A DNA stretch of 56,936 nt from assembly GCA_045638645.1 (NCBI GenBank), contig JAZUBU010000017.1, forward strand, positions 1 through 56,936, written 5' to 3'. Source of the DNA: JAGCJX01 sp045638645. Its GTDB lineage: Bacteria; Bacteroidota; Bacteroidia; Bacteroidales; UBA932. The notes under the pieces were generated by a model. That model made no database searches, was not told the origin of the DNA, and was given only the letters and a program-made list of their open reading frames with translations. Below are positions 22,993 to 30,603 of the stretch, in pieces. How positions within the stretch are numbered: position 1 is the stretch's first letter; every line of letters begins with the position of its first letter. The position numbers and the translations under genes are program-made.

Positions 22993-23781
22993 ATGAAGAT
23001 CAAAACCATCTATTTCGCAGGAGGATGTTTCTGGGGGACGGAGCATTACTTCAAACAGGTGAGGGGAGTGGTGGCAACCCAGGTGGGTTATGCCAACGGC
23101 CGCGTGCCGGAAAGCGTCTCGCATCAGACACGGACTGGCATCACCACGAACCAAGCTCAGCCGGCGGTCGTAGTCGCAGGTGCCACCACAGATCAAGCTG
23201 AACCAGTTGATGCTACAGACCCGACGCAACGCGCAGTCGCCATGGATATCACCGCGAACCCATCGCAGCCGGCGGTCGTGGCACCTCGCACCTTTACGGA
23301 CGCGACACAGCCTATCGTCGCTGGGAGTAGTCCGGCCACCTTTACGGACGAAGCACAGCCTATCGCCCCAGAGACTGCGGCGTGGGCCCCGACGTATGAA
23401 GAAGTGTACACGGATACAACCGGATTTGCGGAGGCCGTACAGCTGAAATACGATCCGGAGCAGGTGAGTCTGCGCCTGTTGGGGGAATTGTTTTTCCGTT
23501 CCATTGATCCGACCTCGTTGAACCGGCAGGGCAATGATGTGGGGACACGTTACCGCACCGGGGTGTATTATACCAACCCCGAGGATCGGAAATTGTTTGA
23601 GACCTTGTTCCGTGAGGTGGAGCAAACGGTCGGAGCAGCCTTGGCCGTCGAATTGGAACCCTTGCAAAATTTTTACCCCGCAGAAGAATACCACCAGGAT
23701 TACCTGGACAAGCATCCGGAAGGATACTGTCATTTGCCGTGGGCACTGATGCAGATGGCCAAAGAGGCCAATGCTGAGTAG
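22993..23781 (+). CDS. msrA: Peptide methionine sulfoxide reductase A with in-frame repeat insertion
   Basis: 262 residues from ATG 22993 (22975 is an alternative start). MsrA reduces methionine-S-sulfoxide; the catalytic Cys12 lies in GGCFWGTEHYF. The fold is otherwise standard: VVATQVGYANG, then PTYEEVYTDTTGFAEAVQ, SLNRQGNDVGTRYRTGVYY, NFYPAEEYHQDYL and HPEGYCHL. Between VGYANGR and PTYEEV, where the family normally has fewer than ten residues, about 94 extra codons (about 23104-23385) encode six degenerate units rich in Thr, Gln, Pro, Ala and Val. Typical MsrA is 160-180 residues, matching this protein minus the insert. The frame stays open, so a functional enzyme with a surface loop is plausible. 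Confidence 0.93.
   Translation: MKIKTIYFAGGCFWGTEHYFKQVRGVVATQVGYANGRVPESVSHQTRTGITTNQAQPAVVVAGATTDQAEPVDATDPTQRAVAMDITANPSQPAVVAPRTFTDATQPIVAGSSPATFTDEAQPIAPETAAWAPTYEEVYTDTTGFAEAVQLKYDPEQVSLRLLGELFFRSIDPTSLNRQGNDVGTRYRTGVYYTNPEDRKLFETLFREVEQTVGAALAVELEPLQNFYPAEEYHQDYLDKHPEGYCHLPWALMQMAKEANAE
23104..23385 (+). repeat. Degenerate in-frame repeats inside msrA
   Basis: Translated units align as TTNQAQPAVV, TTDQAEPV, TDPTQRAVA, ITANPSQPAVVA, TFTDATQPIVA and TFTDEAQPIAP. At DNA level TTTACGGACG...CACAGCCTATCG occurs twice (near 23291 and 23341) and CAGCCGGCGGTCGT occurs twice (near 23158 and 23266). No stop codon arises in the msrA frame. The consensus is roughly T-x-T-[DN]-x-x-Q-P-x-V. Confidence 0.85.
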
Positions 23782-23821
23782 TCGCAGTTGAGAGCGGAGA
23801 AATATCTTCCAACCCCATAAA

Positions 23822-24154
23822 ATGCACCTGAAAATGTCCAAACAGAAAAAGTTATCAAAAACTGCCCGCATCGAGAGAGAGAAAGAGGTTATCAGTCGCA
23901 TGATTGCGTTGTACTGCCGCTATAAACTGGGTATGGAAACCCCCAACGAGGAATACCGTGCTCTGGAGGAGTACGCACACAAACGATTGTCCTGTTGCAA
24001 GTTCGGTGAGAAGAAACCGGCTTGCAAGAACTGTCCGATCCACTGTTACAAGCCGTCCATGCGGGAGCAGATCCGGGAAATCATGCGCTGGGCCGGTCCC
24101 CGGATGTTGTGGTACGATCCGGTGGCCGCTATCCGCCACTTGCTCAATCGGTAA
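23822..24154 (+). CDS. ygbA: YgbA-like nitric-oxide-responsive family protein
   Basis: 110 residues. The conserved core is plain: RIEREKEVISRMIALYCRY, LEEYAHKRLSCCKFGE, CKNCPIHCYKP, MREQIREIMRWAGPRML and DPVAAIRHLL. This is the 'nitrous oxide-stimulated promoter' family (YgbA). The five to six cysteines suggest metal or redox chemistry. In Escherichia coli ygbA belongs to the NsrR/NO regulon and is linked to recovery from nitrosative stress; the biochemical role is unsettled. A second in-frame ATG lies at 23834. Its 3' end overlaps the convergent serpin gene by 11 bp. Confidence 0.85.
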   Translation: MHLKMSKQKKLSKTARIEREKEVISRMIALYCRYKLGMETPNEEYRALEEYAHKRLSCCKFGEKKPACKNCPIHCYKPSMREQIREIMRWAGPRMLWYDPVAAIRHLLNR

Positions 24155-25424
24155 CGGGCGCGGTAAAGGCGCCTTGGAAGAGGACATTGCCGTGCAGGTC
24201 GCCCAGGAAAAACAGGAACGGACGGTCCGCATAGAAATACACGCGTTTGGGTTCTTCGGGACGGAAAGCGCAGGTGGCCATCATTTCTACGATGGTAACA
24301 GCTCCGGCCTCGGTGCCTTTCTCTGTCACTGCGATCTTGGCCCCTTGAATCACTTTGCTGATGCAGAACGAATAGTCGTCTTTCGGAACGAACATCCGAT
24401 CAAATTCCGCCATATCGGGTTGGAAGGCCTTTTCAACACCCATTTTTACCAAGGTTTCTGACACATCAAACCGGTTCTCGACCTCAAACTTCGGCAACCG
24501 CACATAGACCTGTGCATCGGTTTTGAACTGCTCCAGGATGCTGGACCACGAAGTGGTTTGCAGCTCCTCCAGGAGGCCGTCCACGTTGTTTTCGTCAGGC
24601 AGAAAGACATAGAAAAAGAATTGGTTGCCGGCATAGGGCAGGGCGAGGACCTTGTACCCCGGCATTTCTGCATAGCGATGGTATTGCACGTTGTACATCA
24701 TGTCCACGGGACGGATGGTGCCGTCAGACAAATGGAAATCTTCGGTCTGTGTATTGTCGCTCAAAAACATGGGTTTGTGTGCTGATCCGGCCCATTCCCC
24801 TTGAAAATACAGGGCATTGAGCAAGTAGGCAACGGCTGCCGGAGCAATGTCTTTGGGATCCAGCATCTTCTCTATCATGCCGTGGGTGTGTTCCCGGGAC
24901 CAGGCATTGATGTGATTGGCAACGGGATCCGGGTGTGAGAAGTCCATGGACTCCACGGTCGCATGAAAACGGTCTTCGACGGTTTTCTGGTAACTGTTTT
25001 GGAGAGAGAAATCCTGATTGACCAGCAGGGCGTTGGCGAGTTGGAGCTTCACACGGGCATTGTCGGTCGGGGCAGGCAATACTTCCCCACTTGGCAGGTC
25101 ACCGATCAGGCGGATCATTTCCTCCCGGGTCTGGCCACTGGCTCCTTCGGCTGCCATCGCCAGGGCATAGGCCAGGCTCATCGGTGAGCATACGAAATTC
25201 TCCCCCTGGTAGAGGTGTTTCAGCAATCGGAAGGACAGCTCCCCTTGAGATGCTGCATCATGATGTGCGTCGCAAACTGTATCACCAGCAGAGGCCTCCG
25301 TCTTGCTGTGTACAGCCCTTCTTTCCCCGGTTGACTGTGAAACTTGATGGGTAGGGCCGCAAGAGTAGGTGATTGACATGAATAATAAGCTGATTAATAA
25401 TAGATAAAACGTTCTTGTTTTCAT
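24144..25424 (-). CDS. Lipoprotein serpin (serine protease inhibitor)
   Basis: 426 residues. The lipobox SITYSC puts the acylated Cys at about 22, so the protein should be on the envelope surface. The serpin body is intact: NFVCSPMSLAYALAMAAEGA, NALYFQGEW, QFFFYVFLPDE. The reactive-centre hinge reads EKGTEAGAVT, small residues that allow loop insertion, so it is likely inhibitory. Counting 17 residues from the hinge Glu puts the scissile bond near Met-Ala-Thr|Cys. The closing ADRPFLFFL and GNVLFQG are present. Tannerella miropin is a comparable Bacteroidales lipoprotein serpin. It is translationally coupled to the upstream EamA gene (4-bp overlap). Confidence 0.92.
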   Translation of the reverse strand: MKTRTFYLLLISLLFMSITYSCGPTHQVSQSTGERRAVHSKTEASAGDTVCDAHHDAASQGELSFRLLKHLYQGENFVCSPMSLAYALAMAAEGASGQTREEMIRLIGDLPSGEVLPAPTDNARVKLQLANALLVNQDFSLQNSYQKTVEDRFHATVESMDFSHPDPVANHINAWSREHTHGMIEKMLDPKDIAPAAVAYLLNALYFQGEWAGSAHKPMFLSDNTQTEDFHLSDGTIRPVDMMYNVQYHRYAEMPGYKVLALPYAGNQFFFYVFLPDENNVDGLLEELQTTSWSSILEQFKTDAQVYVRLPKFEVENRFDVSETLVKMGVEKAFQPDMAEFDRMFVPKDDYSFCISKVIQGAKIAVTEKGTEAGAVTIVEMMATCAFRPEEPKRVYFYADRPFLFFLGDLHGNVLFQGAFTAPVTD

Positions 25425-26341
25425 TTCTTTTGGGGAGTTTTAGAGCCTTCCCGACTCTTGTTTACAAGAATCACACCAGAAAAGACCAGGACGGTAGCGA
25501 GAATCTTTTGCCAGGTCAGTGCTTCCATGCCCATGCCGATGCTCACGGCGATGGCGATGATGGGTTGGACGTAGCTGTACATGCTGACCAGGGTGGGGCG
25601 AATGGACTTTTGGGCGACCGGGATGAGGAAGTAGCTGATGAAGGTAGCACAAACGATGAGATAGGCCAGTTCTGCATATTGTTCACCCGGGATACAGGTC
25701 CAGGGCACTTGGGTAAGGCCGGGTAGGGCCAGGGGGGTGGCGACAAGGGCAGAGAAGAGGAAGATCCATTTCATGAACGTCACCACGGAATATTTGGCAA
25801 TCAGAGGTCGGAAGATACCCAGGTACAGGGCAAAGCTAAGACTGTTCAGGACGATCATGAAAATGCCGAAGGGAGAGCTTTCCGTAACGGCTCCGGGTGC
25901 TGCCACCCGGCTGATGACCAGGTAGATGATGCCGGCAAAACTAAGGATTACTCCGCCGGCTTTTTTGAGGGTAATGGGTTCCTTAAGTACCAGGGCTGCA
26001 ACAAACATCGTATAAATCGGGGTCATGACCGTGAGAATGGAACAGTCCATGGGCGTGATGTGGGGAATGCCGACCAGGAAGGTGAGCTGGCAGGTGAGGA
26101 ATCCCAGCATCGAGGCAGCAAAGATTTTCAGGTAATCTTTCTTCTCTACTTTTTCCGTAGGCAGGAATAGGGACAGCAACCAGAAGAGTGCCCCAGCTAC
26201 CAGGGAACGCAGGGTAAAAATACCCAGAGGAGGAATGAGCCCCTCGCTGGTCAGGTCCTTGCATACAATGATGTTGAATCCAAAAATGGCATAAGCGACA
26301 AAGGCCGCAGCATGTCCGCGCAATGAGTTTCCTGTTTTCAT
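25421..26341 (-). CDS. EamA/DMT-family transporter
   Basis: 306 residues from ATG 26341 (a TTG at 26353 is less likely). About ten hydrophobic helices in two EamA halves; landmarks are FAVYAIFG-like start, GIFTLRSLVAGALFWLL, TPMDCSILTVMTPIYTMFVA, ITLKKAGGVILSFAGI and the C-terminal VSMYSYVQPIIAIAVSI. These drug/metabolite transporters usually export amino acids or metabolites; the substrate is unknown. The promoter lies upstream at 26369-26376 and the gene ends in a 4-bp overlap with the serpin gene. Confidence 0.88.
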   Translation of the reverse strand: MKTGNSLRGHAAAFVAYAIFGFNIIVCKDLTSEGLIPPLGIFTLRSLVAGALFWLLSLFLPTEKVEKKDYLKIFAASMLGFLTCQLTFLVGIPHITPMDCSILTVMTPIYTMFVAALVLKEPITLKKAGGVILSFAGIIYLVISRVAAPGAVTESSPFGIFMIVLNSLSFALYLGIFRPLIAKYSVVTFMKWIFLFSALVATPLALPGLTQVPWTCIPGEQYAELAYLIVCATFISYFLIPVAQKSIRPTLVSMYSYVQPIIAIAVSIGMGMEALTWQKILATVLVFSGVILVNKSREGSKTPQKK

Positions 26342-26368
26342 CCTATTCGGCAAATCTGATTTGGGGTC

Positions 26369-26417
26369 TAAAGGTAGGCATTAATTCTTGAGAAGAGCAA
26401 GAATATGATTACCTTTG
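26369..26417. promoter_or_regulatory. Divergent promoters for EamA-serpin operon and acyltransferase
   Basis: Minus strand: TACCTTTA (26369-26376), one base off the TAnnTTTG consensus, with TTG 21 bp upstream. Plus strand: TACCTTTG (26410-26417), exact consensus, with TTG 19 bp upstream (near 26388). The plus-strand box lies downstream of a possible acyltransferase start at 26405, so it supports the later ATG at 26447 as the real start. Confidence 0.6.
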
Positions 26418-26446
26418 TCAAGATTGACTCAAAACATCATTATAGA

Positions 26447-27589
26447 ATGAATTTTACAGATACAAAGCCGCATTATGCCCTGTTGGACGGGCTTCGGGGG
26501 GTTGCGGCCCTGTTGGTGGTGATTTACCATATCTTTGAAGGTTTCTCTTTCGCCGAAGCGACGGATGGAGCGGGTAGCGGACTGATTACAACCCTGAATC
26601 ATGGCCATATTGCCGTGGACTTTTTCTTCATTCTCTCGGGTTTTGTCATCAGTTATGCCTACGATGACCGTTGGTCCAAGATGTGTCTGGGCAGTTTTTT
26701 TAAGCGACGTCTCATCCGCCTGCACCCGATGTTGGTGATGGGAGCCCTTATCGGGGTCCTGGCATTTGCGGTGATGGGCTTTGAACGGTGGGATGGCACG
26801 GTCGCACCGACCTCTTGGGTGATGGTGGCTTTGTTGTTGACGATGTGCATGATTCCGGCTGTACCCGGTGTTCCGTACGAGGTGCGGGGTAATGGAGAGA
26901 TGTTTCCCCTGAACGGCCCCTCCTGGTCCCTCTTTTTCGAGTATTTGGGTAACATTCTGTATGCCTTGTTTATGCGTCGGATGTCTACAAAGGTGTTGGC
27001 TGGCTTTACCGTACTGCTGGGCGTGCTTCATGGCTGGTTTTTTATAGGGAATGTTTCCGGTTACGATATGATTGGGGTGGGTTGGACCATTGACGCCGTT
27101 AATTTCTGGGGAGGTCTGGTCCGGATGCTCTTCCCCTTCAGTATGGGTATGCTGTTGGCGCGGACATTCCGCCCAAAGAAGGTCAAAGGGGCATTCTGGA
27201 TCTGTAGCATCGTCTTGTTGGCCCTTTTTGCCGTTCCCTATATTCCTTCGGAAGGGGCTCTGAGTTTGAACAGTTTGTATGAATACGTCTGCATTGCCGG
27301 TATTTTCCCCGTGCTGGTCTGGTTGGGGGCCTCTGGTTCGTCGACCGTGACCGAGGAGGGATGGACCGGGCGTGTGAACAAATTCCTGGGAGACCTGTCC
27401 TATCCCTTGTACATCGTCCACTATCCAATCATGTATATTTTCTATGCCTGGTTGATCCGCAACGATGTGTACTCCTTCTCGGGGTGCTGGGCGCTCGCTT
27501 TGACGGTGATTGCAGCCAGCCTTGTGTTGGCGGTGCTGTGTCTGAAATTCTACGACGTGCCCGTACGGAAGTGGTTGAGTAAAAAATGA
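26447..27589 (+). CDS. Acyltransferase 3 (OafA/YrhL-type) membrane protein
   Basis: 380 residues from ATG 26447, chosen because a predicted -7 box lies at 26410-26417. The N-terminus LLDGLRGVAALLVVIYH carries the catalytic-type His of the family, followed by HIAVDFFFILSGFVISYAY and FFKRRLIRLHP. Ten or so membrane helices follow and the end LSYPLYIVHYP is typical. These enzymes O-acetylate or succinylate surface polysaccharides, lipids or antibiotics; the acceptor here is unknown. It is 14 bp before the BASS gene. Confidence 0.9.
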   Translation: MNFTDTKPHYALLDGLRGVAALLVVIYHIFEGFSFAEATDGAGSGLITTLNHGHIAVDFFFILSGFVISYAYDDRWSKMCLGSFFKRRLIRLHPMLVMGALIGVLAFAVMGFERWDGTVAPTSWVMVALLLTMCMIPAVPGVPYEVRGNGEMFPLNGPSWSLFFEYLGNILYALFMRRMSTKVLAGFTVLLGVLHGWFFIGNVSGYDMIGVGWTIDAVNFWGGLVRMLFPFSMGMLLARTFRPKKVKGAFWICSIVLLALFAVPYIPSEGALSLNSLYEYVCIAGIFPVLVWLGASGSSTVTEEGWTGRVNKFLGDLSYPLYIVHYPIMYIFYAWLIRNDVYSFSGCWALALTVIAASLVLAVLCLKFYDVPVRKWLSKK

Positions 27590-27603
27590 AAATGTAAGCG
27601 TAT

Positions 27604-28455
27604 ATGAATACCATTTGGATTGTGATGCCAATTCTCATCGTACTGATGTTTCTGTTGGGAATTGACCTCAATAAAAAATCGTTTACGGAGATTGCCCGGA
27701 ATCCCAAGGCGATCTTGGTAGGCTTGTTCGGACAATTGGTTGTGCTTCCGGTCATTGCTTTTGCGGTTGCCTGGTTGCTGAAATTGCCTCCGGTTTATTT
27801 TATGGGGCTGGTCCTGGTGGCTTGTTGTCCGGGAGGCAGTTCTTCCAATGTTTTTACGATGCTGATCAAAGGCGATGTGGCCTTGTCGGTGACCTTGACG
27901 GCCTTCAGCAGCGTCCTCACCTTGTTTACCTTGCCCGTTATCATGGAATTTGTAACGGGTGTCGTTTCGGACCTGTCGGGGGTGGAGATCCACCTTCCGA
28001 TCGGCAAATTGCTGGTGCAGAATCTGGTGCTGATTTTTGTGCCCATGATTTTGGGCAGTTTGTTCCGTCATTATGCACCGAAGGCTGCTGAGAAGGTCAG
28101 CAAAGGCCTTGGAAAGGTCGCATTCCCGGCGTTGATGACCCTGGCCCTCGTGTTCTTTTTGCAATACCGTCAGGAGATTGCCGATCATTTCCTGGTCCTG
28201 GGACTTTCCGGAGCCTTTCTGATTCTGGCAGCGATGGCCTGTAGTTCGGGCCTGTCCCGCTTGGGCAGTTTCGGGAAACCCATCCAACGGACCATCGTGA
28301 TCGAGGTCGGTATGCAGAATGCGGCGCAGGCCATTGCCATCGCATCTTCTCCCTTTATTTTTAACAGCGGCGAAATGGCTTTGCCGGCCATCATTTATGC
28401 CCTGCTGATGAATGTAATTTTGTTGACGTACGTATATTTTATCAAGAAGAAATAA
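27604..28455 (+). CDS. BASS-family (bile acid:sodium symporter-like) transporter
   Basis: 283 residues, about nine helices. The diagnostic segment is VACCPGGSSSNVFTML, KGDVALSVTLTAFSSV (sodium-binding region), and the repeat EVGMQNAAQAIAIA later. BASS proteins import organic anions with Na+, for example bile acids, pyruvate or pantothenate-pathway acids; bacterial members vary and the substrate cannot be told from sequence. It is 2 bp before menG, so coexpression with menaquinone genes is likely. Confidence 0.88.
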   Translation: MNTIWIVMPILIVLMFLLGIDLNKKSFTEIARNPKAILVGLFGQLVVLPVIAFAVAWLLKLPPVYFMGLVLVACCPGGSSSNVFTMLIKGDVALSVTLTAFSSVLTLFTLPVIMEFVTGVVSDLSGVEIHLPIGKLLVQNLVLIFVPMILGSLFRHYAPKAAEKVSKGLGKVAFPALMTLALVFFLQYRQEIADHFLVLGLSGAFLILAAMACSSGLSRLGSFGKPIQRTIVIEVGMQNAAQAIAIASSPFIFNSGEMALPAIIYALLMNVILLTYVYFIKKK

Positions 28456-28457
28456 CC

Positions 28458-29162
28458 ATGGCAAAGAAAGAAGGAATTCGAAAGCTCTTTGACAACATTG
28501 CCCCGGATTACGACCGGTTGAACCACATTCTTTCCCTGAACATCGACAAAGGCTGGCGCAAGAAAGCTGTGCGGGAGCTGGCAGATGAAAATAGGCCTTT
28601 GAAGGTCCTTGATGTGGCCTGTGGTACGGCAGATTTTACCATTGCGATTGCCAAACAGGTGGCTGCCGGCAGTACGGTGCTGGGTGTGGATATCTCCGAA
28701 GGGATGATGACTGTAGGACGTGAGAAGATCCGGCAGGCGGGCGTAGCAGCCGAACTGACCGTAGCTGATTGCGAGGCTTTGCCTTACGATGAGGGAACCT
28801 TTGACCGGATTTCGGTGGGTTTTGGGGTACGCAATTTTGAACACCTGGAGCTGGGTCTCAGCGAGATGTGTCGTGTCCTGGTCCCGGGTGGAAAACTCGT
28901 GATTCTGGAACTCTCCGTACCGTCCAATGCCCTTGTCCGCTGGTGCTACAAACTCTACTTCCTGAAAGTGCTTCCGGCCATTGGGGGGCTGATCTCCGGT
29001 GATCGCGGCGCATACGAGTATTTGCCGGCATCGGTCTTGAAATTTCCTGCGCCTGACCGCTTCATGGCCATGATGAAGACGGCAGGATTTGCTGAGGTGG
29101 AACACCGATCCTTGACCTTGGGCATTTGCCGGATGTACATCGGTAAAAAATCAACACGATGA
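28458..29162 (+). CDS. menG: Demethylmenaquinone methyltransferase
   Basis: 234 residues. SAM-binding motif I is VLDVACGTADFTI with GVDISEGMM as motif II; FDNIAPDYDRLNHILSLNID and FGVRNFEHLE are the UbiE/MenG signatures. The enzyme methylates demethylmenaquinone, the last step of menaquinone synthesis at the membrane. Its stop overlaps the menA start by 4 bp, so the two final steps are coupled. Name ubiE is equally used; menG fits an anaerobic menaquinone user. Confidence 0.95.
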   Translation: MAKKEGIRKLFDNIAPDYDRLNHILSLNIDKGWRKKAVRELADENRPLKVLDVACGTADFTIAIAKQVAAGSTVLGVDISEGMMTVGREKIRQAGVAAELTVADCEALPYDEGTFDRISVGFGVRNFEHLELGLSEMCRVLVPGGKLVILELSVPSNALVRWCYKLYFLKVLPAIGGLISGDRGAYEYLPASVLKFPAPDRFMAMMKTAGFAEVEHRSLTLGICRMYIGKKSTR

Positions 29163-30031
29163 TGCGGCATTGGATTGAGGCCATGCGGTTGCGGACCTTG
29201 CCCGTCAGCGTGGCAGGCGTGATTGCCGGCATCGGATGTGCCCGGATGCTGGAATCTTTCCGGTTGGTTCCGGCCCTGCTTTGTCTGGTCTTTGCGGTTC
29301 TGGCACAGATCGCATCCAATTTTGCAAACGAATATTTTGACTATAAAAATGGGATTGACCAAAAGGGACGTGCCGGGTTCCGTCGTGGGGTGACCGAAGG
29401 AGAAATTTCGCCCAAAGCCATGAAGCGGGCTACGTTTGTGACCTTGGGGCTGGCGGCGGCCGTTGGCTTGTCTTTGCTCGGTTATGGTCCCGCGTGGCTG
29501 TTGATCGTGGGCGTGTTTATTCTGTTGTTCGCCCTGGCGTACAGTGCAGGACCCTATCCGCTTTCGCACCACGGGTTGGGGGATGTGGCGGTCATCCTGT
29601 TTTTTGGCGTGGTCCCGGTCTCGTTGACCGCCTATCTTCAAGTGGGTTCATGGGAGGGTTTCCATACGGTCTTTCTGATGGCCTTTGCAGTGGGTCTACT
29701 GGCAGCCAATGTCCTGGTGGTGAACAATTACCGGGATATGGAAGACGATGCTGCCGTACACAAGCATACGACGGTGGTACTGTTCGGCCGGCCATTCATG
29801 GGATGGGCTTACCTGGTTTCCGGCGTGCTGGCCATGTTGTTGCTGATTCCGGTCTGGAGCCGGCTTCCGCTCTGGACCCTGGCGGTTCCGGGTCTGTACC
29901 TTGTTTTGCACATCCGTACCTGGCGTGTCCTTCGACGCAGTTTGGGTGCTTCGCTGAATCCTCTCTTGGGCCGGACTGCCCTTAATTTATTGCTTTTTGC
30001 TGTCTTGTGGCTTTTGGTAGCTGCTTTGTAA
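29159..30031 (+). CDS. menA: 1,4-dihydroxy-2-naphthoate polyprenyltransferase
   Basis: 290 residues, eight or nine helices. Prenyltransferase motifs: NFANEYFDYKNGID (first Asp-rich region, NDxxD-like) and NNYRDMEDDAAVHKHTT (second). MenA joins a polyprenyl chain to DHNA, giving demethylmenaquinone, which MenG then methylates. The gene starts inside the menG stop (ATGATG at 29159). The overall length matches the family. Confidence 0.94.
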   Translation: MMRHWIEAMRLRTLPVSVAGVIAGIGCARMLESFRLVPALLCLVFAVLAQIASNFANEYFDYKNGIDQKGRAGFRRGVTEGEISPKAMKRATFVTLGLAAAVGLSLLGYGPAWLLIVGVFILLFALAYSAGPYPLSHHGLGDVAVILFFGVVPVSLTAYLQVGSWEGFHTVFLMAFAVGLLAANVLVVNNYRDMEDDAAVHKHTTVVLFGRPFMGWAYLVSGVLAMLLLIPVWSRLPLWTLAVPGLYLVLHIRTWRVLRRSLGASLNPLLGRTALNLLLFAVLWLLVAAL

Positions 30032-30081
30032 GGGGGCTTGTTCGGGCTGGTGGCCGGATCGTCCGTTTCGCAGATTGAGGA

Positions 30082-30537
30082 TTACAAAACTTCTTCGTAC
30101 ATCAGGTAGTGACATTCGTCCATGCCGAGTTTCTGATAGACTTGCTGCGCCCGCAGGTTGTTTTTGTCCACATAGAGACGGACTTGGACGACGCCTTGCT
30201 CCCGGGCCATTTCCTTGACTTTGTCATACAAGGCTTTGTACACGCCTTGTCCCCGGTACTCGGGTTGTACGTAAACACTTTGGATCCACCAGTACCAGCG
30301 GTTGGTCCAGTCGCTCCATTCGCGGGTCAGCATGAGGCTCCCGATGGGCTTTCCATCCGAACGGGCCAGCAGGTAGATGCCTTTGTTCTGATCTTCCATC
30401 ACGGCGCTGATGCCCTTCGTGACGCGTTCCCGATCCAGGGCTGTTCCCTCTGATTCCAATGCCATATCGACTTGAAACTGAACCAGTGCTTGGATGTCTT
30501 CCTGGTTTCCAGTGCTGATCTTGTAGTGATTTTCCAT
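30082..30537 (-). CDS. GNAT-family N-acetyltransferase
   Basis: 151 residues from ATG 30537. Acetyl-CoA-binding motif A is IQSVYVQPEYRGQGVYKALY, followed by VRLYVDKNNLRAQQVYQKLGM (motif B), the standard GNAT end. The frame extends upstream to 30597 but would cross the promoter at 30576-30583, so 30537 is preferred. Substrate unknown. It shares its upstream region with the divergent nuclease/phosphatase gene. Confidence 0.88.
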   Translation of the reverse strand: MENHYKISTGNQEDIQALVQFQVDMALESEGTALDRERVTKGISAVMEDQNKGIYLLARSDGKPIGSLMLTREWSDWTNRWYWWIQSVYVQPEYRGQGVYKALYDKVKEMAREQGVVQVRLYVDKNNLRAQQVYQKLGMDECHYLMYEEVL

Positions 30538-30559
30538 CGTTTTAATCCAATTATTTGAA

Positions 30560-30583
30560 TAACTTTGTAACGAAACAAAGATA
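30560..30583. promoter_or_regulatory. Overlapping divergent -7 boxes
   Basis: TAACTTTG (30560-30567, plus strand) faces the gene at 30604; TATCTTTG (30576-30583, minus strand) faces the GNAT gene. Both fit TAnnTTTG exactly. Their closeness means the two polymerases would compete or be controlled together. Confidence 0.6.
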
Positions 30584-30603
30584 ATCATTCCGCACACAAT
30601 CCC

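Noticed and set aside
22909..23000. Longer N-terminus for MsrA from the open frame at 22909
   Set aside because: It overlaps repeat copy B, which is the antisense of the Nudix start; the MsrA core begins at 22993.
23104..23385. CRISPR-like array in the msrA insert
   Set aside because: Units are degenerate, unevenly spaced, translated in frame and have no spacer pattern.
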